This document shows, piece by piece, positions 19,218-26,997 of a stretch of DNA of 64,000 bases. The position numbers were made by a program, and so were the translations under genes. How positions within the stretch are numbered: the stretch's first letter is position 1; each line of letters begins with the position of its first letter. The DNA lies in the NCBI GenBank assembly GCA_902590705.1, contig CACIXU010000007.1, positions 1-64,000 on the forward strand. Direction: 5' to 3'. This stretch comes from an uncultured Bacteroidota bacterium. Its GTDB lineage: Bacteria; Bacteroidota; Bacteroidia; Flavobacteriales; Flavobacteriaceae. The notes beneath the pieces were generated by a model, which saw only the letters and a program-made list of their open reading frames with translations, had not been told where the DNA came from and ran no database searches.

Positions 19218-20579
19218 ATGCAAAATTTATCAAGACGTTCATTTTTAAAGTCAACAGCTGCTGCCTCTTCAGGTCTTTTATTCATACCTGGTTGCATTAG
19301 CAACTCTCCCAATAACCGTTTAAATGTTGCCGTAATCGGAGTCGGTGGTCGTGGTAAAGCCAATTGGTCAAAAGTTCCAAGAGAAAACATTGTTGCAATG
19401 TGTGATGTTGACGATAATAGAGCTGCGGCTGGTTATAATATATTTCCCAAAGCCAGAAAATTTAAAGATTTTAGGGTGATGTTCGATAAAATGGCAAAAG
19501 ATATTGACGCTGTTATTATTTCTACCCCAGACCATACTCACTTTGCAGCAACCATGATAGCAATGGAGCTGGGAATGCATGTATATGTTGAAAAGCCATT
19601 AGCGCATAACATATGGCAGCTAAGAACACTCAAAAAAGCTGCTAAATATTACAATATTGTTTCCCAAATGGGAAACCAAGGGCATACCACTGATGGTATA
19701 AGGTCGATAAAGGAGTGGTACGAACAAGGCCATTTAGGACAAGTCACGGAGGTTCATGCGTGGCATGGAAAAATAAATTTCGGTCCTGGAAAATATTTTA
19801 CTATGCCCGATACTTTTCCTCCAACTATTGACCCAGTTCCTGATTATCTAGATTGGGACCTGTGGCAAGGACCTGCTAAGTTTAAGCCGTTTAATTCTAC
19901 CTATGCACCAAGATCATGGAGAGGTTATTATGATTATGGAAATGGTCTACTCGGGGATTGGTCTTGTCACACACTTGATGGACCATTTTGGGCACTTGAT
20001 CTTGGTATGCCACATACAGTTACTGCTGAATTAACTAATCCTAGGGTCGAACACAATTTTGTTGCTGATCAATCTATTGTTACCATGGAGTTCTCTGCAA
20101 GAGGAAGTAAAGAACCAGTAACTCTAAAATGGTATGAAGGTCCCCTTCCAGAGATGATGCCAAACAATAATCCTGATTGGAAAATTAAAAAATTTGATAA
20201 GTCGGGGATGATGATGATTGGAGATAAAAATACATTAGTGACTGGCTCAAGACCAAATTTCGGTCCTAAATTAGCAATTGAAAATGAGGCCTGGGAGGCT
20301 TTTAAAAAGTCACCTCCTGAAAAGACTATTCCTAGAACTCATGAAGAAAATCCTGTCAAAGAGTGGACCGATGCAATTAAAGAAAATACTCTTCCAGGAT
20401 CTAATTTTGATTATTCAGCAGATTTAACTGAAATGGCTCTTGTTGGAGTTTTAGCTCAACGCTTCAATACAAAAATAAATTATGACGCTAAAAATATGAA
20501 AGTCATCGATAGACCTGATCTGGACTTATATATTAAAGAGCCTACTCGAGAGGGATGGTCATTTGGTGAAAATTTATAA
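19218..20579 (+). CDS. Gfo/Idh/MocA-family oxidoreductase, Tat-exported putative lipoprotein
   Basis: NAD(P)-dependent oxidoreductase family protein of 453 residues. It begins with a twin-arginine signal (SRRSFLKSTAAASSG, residues 5-19) whose hydrophobic stretch ends in FIPGC, a lipobox, so it is probably folded with cofactor in the cytosol, exported by Tat and anchored. The Rossmann pattern VAVIGVGGRGKANW follows. STPDHTHF and VEKPLAHNIW are the nucleotide and catalytic Lys landmarks (EKP). The second domain contains MGNQGHTTDG. Some Tat-exported relatives are GH109-type NAD-dependent glycosidases, so a glycan-cleaving role is possible but unproven here. It is the first gene of the fucose operon. 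Confidence 0.9.
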   Translation: MQNLSRRSFLKSTAAASSGLLFIPGCISNSPNNRLNVAVIGVGGRGKANWSKVPRENIVAMCDVDDNRAAAGYNIFPKARKFKDFRVMFDKMAKDIDAVIISTPDHTHFAATMIAMELGMHVYVEKPLAHNIWQLRTLKKAAKYYNIVSQMGNQGHTTDGIRSIKEWYEQGHLGQVTEVHAWHGKINFGPGKYFTMPDTFPPTIDPVPDYLDWDLWQGPAKFKPFNSTYAPRSWRGYYDYGNGLLGDWSCHTLDGPFWALDLGMPHTVTAELTNPRVEHNFVADQSIVTMEFSARGSKEPVTLKWYEGPLPEMMPNNNPDWKIKKFDKSGMMMIGDKNTLVTGSRPNFGPKLAIENEAWEAFKKSPPEKTIPRTHEENPVKEWTDAIKENTLPGSNFDYSADLTEMALVGVLAQRFNTKINYDAKNMKVIDRPDLDLYIKEPTREGWSFGENL

Positions 20580-21159
20580 AGCCAATGCCTTGATAAGAAT
20601 CTTTTTAACATTACTCATTTGCTCCAAATTAGTCATGGCTCAAGCTGAAATGCAGCCTTACGAAATCATCGAAAATATTGCTGATAGTGAAATAAGATAT
20701 TATCCAGCAGTTATGATGGCTAAACATAAATCTAAAAATCCTGGGGCAGGGTTTGGAAAGCTTTTTAACTATATTTCAGGAAACAATAATACAGAAACTA
20801 AAATTCCAATGACTACTCCAGTACATATTAAAAAAAGTCAAGCTGAAAATTCCATGTCATTTGTTTTGCCTAAAAAATTTAATGTTGATAATGCTCCTTT
20901 ACCAAACGATAATTCTTTAGAAGTTTTTGAGGTAGATAGCGGATTTTTTGCCGCCATTAAATATTCAGGTTACACCAATGAATCAAAAGAAAAAGTATTT
21001 ATTAAAAAATTGCAAATTATTTTAAAAGAGGCTGAAATAAGGGCCTCTGGTGAGCCAGTAATATTAGTCTACAATAGCCCTTATAAGTTAATTAATAGAA
21101 GAAACGAAATTATAATTCCCGTAATTTATAATAGTTCCAATAACAATGAAGGATTGTAA
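20563..21159 (+). CDS. SOUL heme-binding family protein, exported
   Basis: Protein of 198 residues with a hydrophobic N-terminal segment (about residues 9-26, ending LVMAQA) that looks like a signal peptide. The SOUL-domain pattern begins at MQPYEIIENIADSEIRYYP. It continues with GFGKLFNYISGNN, IPMTTPVHIK and ENSMSFVLPKKF, the classic SOUL core. Members bind heme or other hydrophobic ligands, and the biochemical role in bacteria is unclear. Its start overlaps the oxidoreductase gene by 17 bases, and its end overlaps the fuconate dehydratase start by 14, so it is embedded in the operon. The function in fucose use is unknown. Confidence 0.88.
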   Translation: MVKIYKANALIRIFLTLLICSKLVMAQAEMQPYEIIENIADSEIRYYPAVMMAKHKSKNPGAGFGKLFNYISGNNNTETKIPMTTPVHIKKSQAENSMSFVLPKKFNVDNAPLPNDNSLEVFEVDSGFFAAIKYSGYTNESKEKVFIKKLQIILKEAEIRASGEPVILVYNSPYKLINRRNEIIIPVIYNSSNNNEGL

Positions 21160-22465
21160 AATTACGAGTTTAGAAATTAGAGATATTCGTTTTCCTACTA
21201 GTGATAATTTAGATGGATCTGATGCCATGAATCCAGATCCAGATTACTCCGCTGCATATGTTATATTAAAAACTGATCATCCAAGAAAACTTGAAGGACA
21301 CGGGCTCACTTTTACAATTGGTCGTGGGAACGAAATTTGTGTTAAAGCAATTGAATCTTTATCATACTTATTAATTGGTAAATCAATGAGTGATTTTACC
21401 CATGATATGGGACAATTTTGGAAAACCATAACCGGGGACAGTCAACTGAGATGGCTGGGGCCTGAGAAAGGAGTAATTCACCTGGCTACTGGCGCACTAG
21501 TTAATGCTGTTTGGGATCTTTACGGGAAATTAGAGCAAAAACCATTATGGGAGCTTATATCGAAGATGACGCCTGATCAACTTGTTAAGTGTATTGACTT
21601 TACCTATATAACTGATGCTATTACTGAAAAAGAAGCATTGGATCTTCTAAAAGAAAAAGAGATTGGAAAAGAAGAACGCATCAACTATTTACTTAAAAAT
21701 GGCTATCCAGCTTATACAACTTCAGCTGGGTGGTTGGGTTATTCAGATGAAAAAATAAGAAGGCTTTGTAGAGAGGCGAAAAAAGAGGGTTTTAGTCATA
21801 TAAAAATGAAAGTAGGTTCAGACCTTAAAGATGATATAAGAAGAAGTAGGATTATTCGAGAGGAAATTGGATTTGATTTAAAGTTAATGATGGATGCAAA
21901 CCAAAAATGGGATGTAAATGAGGCCATTGAAAATATGAAACATTTAGCTAAATTTAAACCTTGGTGGATCGAGGAGCCAACATCTCCAGATGATGTATTG
22001 GGACATCAGAAAATTGCTAGATCCATTCATCCTATTCATGTAGCAACCGGGGAACACTGCCAAAATAGAGTTGTATTTAAGCAATTAATGCAAGCAGGAG
22101 CAATTGGGATATGTCAAATTGATAGCTGCCGAGTAGGTGGAGTTAATGAAATACTCGCTATTTTATTAATGGCAGCAAAATTCAATATTCCTGTTTGTCC
22201 GCATGCTGGTGGTGTTGGACTCTGTGAGCACGTCCAGCATCTTTCGATGATTGACTATATTTCTATTAGTGGATCAATGGAAAATCGAATAATCGAATAT
22301 GTAGATCATTTACATGAACACTTCGTTGATCCAGTTGTAATTCAAAACGGTAATTATATGCCTCCAAAAATTTCCGGATACAGTATTGAAATGAAAAAAA
22401 AATCGATCGATGAATTCGATTTTCAAACAGGGCCTATATGGTTTAAAAGAAAATCAAAATCTTAA
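21146..22465 (+). CDS. fucD: L-fuconate dehydratase (enolase superfamily)
   Basis: Converts L-fuconate to 2-keto-3-deoxy-L-fuconate, the third step of oxidative L-fucose breakdown. It has 439 residues, the length of the FucD/ENOSF1 group. The KxK base motif is HIKMKVG (Lys220, Lys222). Metal ligands are Asp250 (MMDANQKWD), Glu276/277 (WWIEEPTSPDD) and Glu303 (VATGEHCQN). The His base is at 353 (CPHAGGVGLCEHVQHL), a segment characteristic of fuconate dehydratase. Flanking genes encode the preceding and following steps, which supports the substrate assignment. Confidence 0.93.
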   Translation: MKDCKITSLEIRDIRFPTSDNLDGSDAMNPDPDYSAAYVILKTDHPRKLEGHGLTFTIGRGNEICVKAIESLSYLLIGKSMSDFTHDMGQFWKTITGDSQLRWLGPEKGVIHLATGALVNAVWDLYGKLEQKPLWELISKMTPDQLVKCIDFTYITDAITEKEALDLLKEKEIGKEERINYLLKNGYPAYTTSAGWLGYSDEKIRRLCREAKKEGFSHIKMKVGSDLKDDIRRSRIIREEIGFDLKLMMDANQKWDVNEAIENMKHLAKFKPWWIEEPTSPDDVLGHQKIARSIHPIHVATGEHCQNRVVFKQLMQAGAIGICQIDSCRVGGVNEILAILLMAAKFNIPVCPHAGGVGLCEHVQHLSMIDYISISGSMENRIIEYVDHLHEHFVDPVVIQNGNYMPPKISGYSIEMKKKSIDEFDFQTGPIWFKRKSKS

Positions 22466-22475
22466 AATTAAGATT

Positions 22476-23624
22476 ATGAAGAAAATTCTATTATTTATAT
22501 TTTTTTCTCAACTTACAATTAGTCAAAACCAATGGATGTCCAAGTCAATTTCTGAAGAGCCGATATTTGAGACAAAACAACTTTTCTTTGGAGAGAGAAT
22601 GCCAAATATTGTAGTTTCAACTGATGGTTCAATCATTGCTAGCTTTGGTAAAACAAAATTTTTGGTAAGAAGAAGTGAGGATGGAGGAAATACATGGGGT
22701 CCAATAATTAAGGTTGCTAACGGAATTCATGGAGGTGGTTTAACAGTTGATGAAAAAAGTGGAGATATTATTGCTTTTATTGAGAAGGAGCACCCTCCCT
22801 CAAAGCTAATAACCTATAGAAGTAGAGACAATGGGAAATCATGGAAATTTAGTCAAATTAAAATTTTACCCGATAAAAATGGTAAAATTCCCTCGATGCA
22901 CATGAATGAACATGGAATTACATTACTGAGAGGAAAATATAGGGGAAGGTTGATTAGGCCCACAAGGAATTATAATGCTAAAAATAGCTCTGAGAGAAAA
23001 TTAATGTATAAATCAAAAAAAATGTGGGAAGGTCAATTCTCAAATGCGATTTATAGTGATGATGGAGGCTACAATTGGTCAACAAGCAATCCATTTCCAG
23101 CAAATGGAACAGGAGAAGCAGCCATTGTTGAATTGAATGATGGCTCTCTTTATTATAATTCTCGAAGACATTATTATAATGATGGAAATAATCATAGAAT
23201 GAGACTAATTGCTTCTAGCACTGATGGAGGGCAAACATGGGATAACATATATATAAGTGATGAATTACCAGATGGTCCAAAAAATTTAGATTATGGTTTA
23301 ATGGCAGGTCTAGACCGATTGCCATACCACGAACAGGATATTCTAATTTTCAGTAATGTAGATTCAAAAAATGAAAGAGAAAATGGAATGATTTGGATGA
23401 GTTTTGATAGCGGAAAAACATGGCCATTAAAAAAATCGATTGATCAAGGGAGATTTAAATACTCATCTCTAGCTATTGGGAGAGAAAATACACCTAGTGA
23501 GGGTTTTATATATTTACTTTATGAATTTGGCGATTTTGAAAATGATTATGCTGGTGCTAAAATTGCAAAATTTAATTTGTCGTGGTTGTTTCACGGAAAA
23601 GATGTTGATCAATACCTTAAATAA
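22476..23624 (+). CDS. Sialidase-superfamily (BNR/Asp-box) exported enzyme
   Basis: Exported protein of 382 residues predicted to form a six-bladed sialidase-type propeller. The start at 22476 gives a clean signal peptide (MKKILLFIFFSQLTISQ); an upstream in-frame ATG at 22410 would overlap fucD and bury it. Five Asp-boxes are visible (SEDGGNTW, SRDNGKSW, SDDGGYNW, STDGGQTW, SFDSGKTW). An arginine triad can be proposed: Arg41 (ERMPN), Arg230 (NSRR) and Arg301 (ERENG). Glu214 (TGEAAIVEL) and Tyr329 (KYSSLA) sit where GH33 nucleophile residues lie. The fold and catalytic set support an exo-glycosidase acting on an acidic sugar. Sialic acid is not the obvious substrate in a fucose operon, so specificity is open. 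Confidence 0.85.
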   Translation: MKKILLFIFFSQLTISQNQWMSKSISEEPIFETKQLFFGERMPNIVVSTDGSIIASFGKTKFLVRRSEDGGNTWGPIIKVANGIHGGGLTVDEKSGDIIAFIEKEHPPSKLITYRSRDNGKSWKFSQIKILPDKNGKIPSMHMNEHGITLLRGKYRGRLIRPTRNYNAKNSSERKLMYKSKKMWEGQFSNAIYSDDGGYNWSTSNPFPANGTGEAAIVELNDGSLYYNSRRHYYNDGNNHRMRLIASSTDGGQTWDNIYISDELPDGPKNLDYGLMAGLDRLPYHEQDILIFSNVDSKNERENGMIWMSFDSGKTWPLKKSIDQGRFKYSSLAIGRENTPSEGFIYLLYEFGDFENDYAGAKIAKFNLSWLFHGKDVDQYLK

Positions 23625-23629
23625 TTGTA

Positions 23630-24376
23630 ATGAAATTCGATTTAAGTAATAAAAATGCATTGGTAACTGGTGGAAGTAGTGGAATAGGTAAGGCCATTGC
23701 AGAAACACTTAAAATTCAAGGAGCAAATGTATATGTTATCGATTTGAATGAAATTGAATCGAATACTTCAAAAGGAATTAATACTATCAAAACTGACATA
23801 ACCAGTTTAGATAATTTAAAAGACGTTTCAAAAAAAGTTCCTGATAGGATTGATTTGATGATTAACAATGCTGGAGTTGGATTGGTTGGAAATATAGAGA
23901 ACACTGAAGAAGAAGATTTTGATCGTCTATATAAAGTAAATGTGAAGGGAGTTTATAACTGTATCAAAACTTTTATACCAAATATGAAAGCCAATGGAGG
24001 AGCTATTATAAATATGGCATCGATTGTATCGCATGTAGCAGTTAATAATCGATTTGCCTACACAATGACAAAAGGGGCAGTTCATGCAATGACCTTTTCT
24101 ATTGCTAAAGACTACATTCATGAGGGTATTCGTTGTAATAGCGTTTCACCAGCAAGGGTACATACCCCATTTGTAGATGACTATCTAAGTAAAAATTATC
24201 CTGGTAAAGAAAAAGAAATGTTTAAAAATCTTTCTAAAACCCAACCTCTTGGCAGAATGGGTAAACCAGAGGAAATTGCAAACTTAGTTTTATATTTATG
24301 CAGCGACGAGGCGTCATTTATAACTGGATCAGACTTCTCAATCGATGGTGGATTTGTAAAATTAAATGGAAATTAA
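23630..24376 (+). CDS. Short-chain dehydrogenase, probable 2-keto-3-deoxy-L-fuconate dehydrogenase
   Basis: Classical SDR of 248 residues. The cofactor site is TGGSSGIG (residues 13-20), with NNAG near 79-82 and an acidic Asp38 after the second strand that favours NAD. The catalytic set is intact: Ser131, Tyr144 and Lys148 (YTMTK). The C-terminus has the usual SDEASFITGSDFSIDGG. The position between fuconate dehydratase and the FAH hydrolase fits oxidation of 2-keto-3-deoxy-L-fuconate to the 2,4-diketo acid. The alternative is that this is the L-fucose dehydrogenase and the other SDR has the second role. Confidence 0.85.
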   Translation: MKFDLSNKNALVTGGSSGIGKAIAETLKIQGANVYVIDLNEIESNTSKGINTIKTDITSLDNLKDVSKKVPDRIDLMINNAGVGLVGNIENTEEEDFDRLYKVNVKGVYNCIKTFIPNMKANGGAIINMASIVSHVAVNNRFAYTMTKGAVHAMTFSIAKDYIHEGIRCNSVSPARVHTPFVDDYLSKNYPGKEKEMFKNLSKTQPLGRMGKPEEIANLVLYLCSDEASFITGSDFSIDGGFVKLNGN

Positions 24377-24388
24377 CAAATACGGCTT

Positions 24389-25243
24389 ATGAAATTAATT
24401 AGATTTGGTAGAAATGGACAAGAAAAACCTGGTTTAGAATTAGCTGATGGATCGAGGATAGACGTTTCCGCTTTTGGAGAGGATTACAATGAGCTTTTTT
24501 TTGGATCAGATGGTATAAATAGACTCGCTGAGTGGCTTGACCATAATCAGACACAATGCCCAAAAATAGTTGAGGATATTCGCCTAGGGCCTCCCATTGT
24601 AAGGCCTTCAAAAATTGTTTGCGTTGGATTAAATTATGCAAAACACGCGAAGGAAAGTGGAATGGAAGTACCAAGTGAACCAGTACTTTTTTTTAAAGCA
24701 AGTTCAGCAATTGTAGGACCCAACGACGATGTCATCTTGCCTAAAAACAGTCAAAAATCAGATTGGGAGGTAGAATTAGCAATTGTAATTGGTGAAAGAG
24801 CCTCCTACGTTTCAGTGGGAGAGGCCATGAAGCACGTTGCAGGGTATGTACTTCACAACGATATTAGTGAGCGTGAATATCAATTAGAACGATCAGGACA
24901 ATGGGTCAAGGGCAAGAGTTGTGACACTTTTGCTCCTTTAGGACCTTTTGTGGCTACAACTGATGAAATACAAAATCCACATAATTTGAGACTTTGGTTA
25001 AAGCTCAATGGAAAAACAATGCAAGACAGCAATACTTCGGATTTGATTTTTAGTATTCCAAAACTAGTAAGTTACATTAGTGAATTTATGACACTATTAC
25101 CTGGTGATGTAATTTCGACAGGAACACCTTTTGGAGTAGGTCTTGGGCTTGACCCGCAAAAGTACCTTAAAGATGGAGATATAATGGAATTAGGAATTGA
25201 TGGGCTCGGAGTTTCCAAACAATCCGTTAAGGAATTTAAATAA
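24389..25243 (+). CDS. FAH-family hydrolase, probable 2,4-diketo-3-deoxy-L-fuconate hydrolase
   Basis: Fumarylacetoacetase-superfamily protein of 284 residues that would cleave 2,4-diketo-3-deoxy-L-fuconate to pyruvate and L-lactate, the last pathway step. An N-terminal cap (about 1-70) is followed by the catalytic domain starting IVCVGLNYAKHAKESG. Metal ligands are visible as Glu127 and Glu129 (DWEVELAIVIG) and Asp158 (LHNDISERE). The end has LLPGDVISTGTPFGVG, a family hallmark. The family also contains other acylpyruvate hydrolases; assignment to this substrate rests on the neighbours. Confidence 0.88.
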   Translation: MKLIRFGRNGQEKPGLELADGSRIDVSAFGEDYNELFFGSDGINRLAEWLDHNQTQCPKIVEDIRLGPPIVRPSKIVCVGLNYAKHAKESGMEVPSEPVLFFKASSAIVGPNDDVILPKNSQKSDWEVELAIVIGERASYVSVGEAMKHVAGYVLHNDISEREYQLERSGQWVKGKSCDTFAPLGPFVATTDEIQNPHNLRLWLKLNGKTMQDSNTSDLIFSIPKLVSYISEFMTLLPGDVISTGTPFGVGLGLDPQKYLKDGDIMELGIDGLGVSKQSVKEFK

Positions 25244-25287
25244 TATAAAATAGAAGATGAGAATCAAACTATTTCCAAAATTGAATT

Positions 25288-26112
25288 GTGAGAATTGATT
25301 CCCATCAACATTTTTGGGAGTTCGATCCTATTCGAGATTCATGGATAAATAATTCCATGACTAAAATTAAAAAGGATTTTTTACCAGAAGATCTAATTGG
25401 TATTTTAGCTAACAATAAAATTGATGGCTGCATTGCTGTTCAAGCTGATCAGTCAACACAGGAGACCAAATTTCTTTTAGATTATGCAGATAAAAATAGT
25501 TTTATAAAAGGTGTTGTAGGATGGGTTGACCTATGTGACGGTAATGTAAAACATACTCTTGAGTACTATACTAAAAATCGATTTTTTAAAGGAGTAAGAC
25601 ATATCGTCCAGGCTGAGCCAAAGGGGTTTATGCTTAAAGAAAATTTTCAAAATGGTATTAGTAAGCTAAAGGATTTCAATCTAACCTATGATATTTTAAT
25701 CTATCCTAAACAGTTAAAAGAAGCTATTGAACTAGTGAAAAAAAATCCAGATCAAGACTTTGTTTTAGATCATATTGCTAAGCCTTTAATTAAGAATAAA
25801 GAAATTGCTGACTGGTCCAAGGGTATATTAGAGATTAGTAATTTTAAAAATGTTTATTGTAAATTGTCAGGACTAGTTACGGAAGCGGATTGGAAAAATT
25901 GGAGTAAATCAGATTTTAATGACTATTTAGAATTAGTTTTAAATGCTTTTGGAATTGATCGATTGATGTTTGGCTCTGATTGGCCAGTATGTTTGTTGGC
26001 TGCAAATTATAGTCAGGTGTTAGATATTATAGAAAACTTTATAGAACCCCTATCAGGTGAGGAAAAAAGAAAAATAATGGGAGTTAATGCCTGCAAGTTT
26101 TATAGGATCTAA
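25288..26112 (+). CDS. Amidohydrolase-2 family lactonase, probable L-fuconolactonase
   Basis: Metal-type TIM-barrel hydrolase of 274 residues that would open L-fucono-lactone to L-fuconate, step two of the pathway. The protein begins MRIDSHQHFWEF, the family's standard N-terminus with the HxH metal pair at His6 and His8. VLDHIAKP carries the next His and MFGSDWPVCL the catalytic Asp. The start is GTG at 25288; a stop two codons upstream (25282-25284) rules out a longer form. It lies 44 bases after the FAH gene and 6 bases before the next SDR. Confidence 0.9.
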   Translation: MRIDSHQHFWEFDPIRDSWINNSMTKIKKDFLPEDLIGILANNKIDGCIAVQADQSTQETKFLLDYADKNSFIKGVVGWVDLCDGNVKHTLEYYTKNRFFKGVRHIVQAEPKGFMLKENFQNGISKLKDFNLTYDILIYPKQLKEAIELVKKNPDQDFVLDHIAKPLIKNKEIADWSKGILEISNFKNVYCKLSGLVTEADWKNWSKSDFNDYLELVLNAFGIDRLMFGSDWPVCLLAANYSQVLDIIENFIEPLSGEEKRKIMGVNACKFYRI

Positions 26113-26118
26113 TTAAAT

Positions 26119-26904
26119 ATGGATTTAAATTTAAAAGATAAAGTAGTTATAGTTACCGGAGGATCAAAAGGTATTGGTTATGCCATAAGTCATGTCATAG
26201 CAGCTGAAGGTGGTATTCCATTTATTGTTAGTAGAAATGAAAAAAGTATTTTGGAAACCGTTAAAGAAATCTGTGAAAAAGGAGGTAAATGTTCCTTCGC
26301 TATTGCAGAACTAACAGATCCAGACCAATGTAAATCATCAGTTCAAAAGGCAATTACTGAATTCGGAACAATTCATGGCTTAGTAAATAATGCTGGAGTA
26401 AATGATAGTATTGGTCTAGAAAATGGAGATGAGGATACATTTATTTTATCACTAAAAAAAAATGTAGTACATTTTTTTGTTATGGCTCAAGCTTGTCTTC
26501 CCTATTTGAAAAAAAACAAAGGAGCTATAGTAAATATTGGCTCAAAGGTTTCAATGACTGGTCAAGGTGGAACCTCTGCTTATGCAGCAGCATGTGGTGG
26601 AAGAAATGCACTGACTCGAGAGTGGGCAGTTGAACTACTTCCCTACTCTATTCGCGTAAATGGAATAATTGTGGCGGAAAGCTATACCCCACTATATGAA
26701 AAATGGATAAATACTTTCCCCAATCCTATGGAAAAACTGAATCAAATTGAAAAAAAAATACCATTGGAAAACCGAATGACTACACCCGAGGAAATAGCTA
26801 ATACTGCTGTATTTTTACTATCTGATAAATCGAGTCACACCACTGGTGAACTTATTTTTATAGATGGTGGATATACTCATTTAGACAGGGCAATTTCAAA
26901 ATAA
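26119..26904 (+). CDS. Short-chain dehydrogenase, probable L-fucose dehydrogenase; active-site Lys replaced by Cys
   Basis: SDR of 261 residues that would oxidise L-fucose to L-fucono-lactone, step one of the pathway. The cofactor motif is TGGSKGIG (13-20), with NNAG at 90-93. Ser142 and Tyr155 of the catalytic set are present. The lysine expected four residues after the Tyr is Cys159: the codons read YAAACGG, where YxxxK is usual. The text around it (TREWAVELL, IDGG) and the full length look intact, so this is not an obvious pseudogene. Assignment as fucose dehydrogenase is by neighbourhood and general similarity; activity with Cys at that position needs proof. Confidence 0.8.
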   Translation: MDLNLKDKVVIVTGGSKGIGYAISHVIAAEGGIPFIVSRNEKSILETVKEICEKGGKCSFAIAELTDPDQCKSSVQKAITEFGTIHGLVNNAGVNDSIGLENGDEDTFILSLKKNVVHFFVMAQACLPYLKKNKGAIVNIGSKVSMTGQGGTSAYAAACGGRNALTREWAVELLPYSIRVNGIIVAESYTPLYEKWINTFPNPMEKLNQIEKKIPLENRMTTPEEIANTAVFLLSDKSSHTTGELIFIDGGYTHLDRAISK

Positions 26905-26997
26905 GATGATAAAAAAACTAATATAAAATAGCCTGTATTCTCGCCAACAATAAATTTAAATTATATTTCCAAATTGAATAATAAATAAAATTAACAA

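Noticed and set aside
22410-22475. Longer start for the sialidase-fold gene
   Set aside because: It overlaps fucD and would place charged residues ahead of a clear signal peptide.
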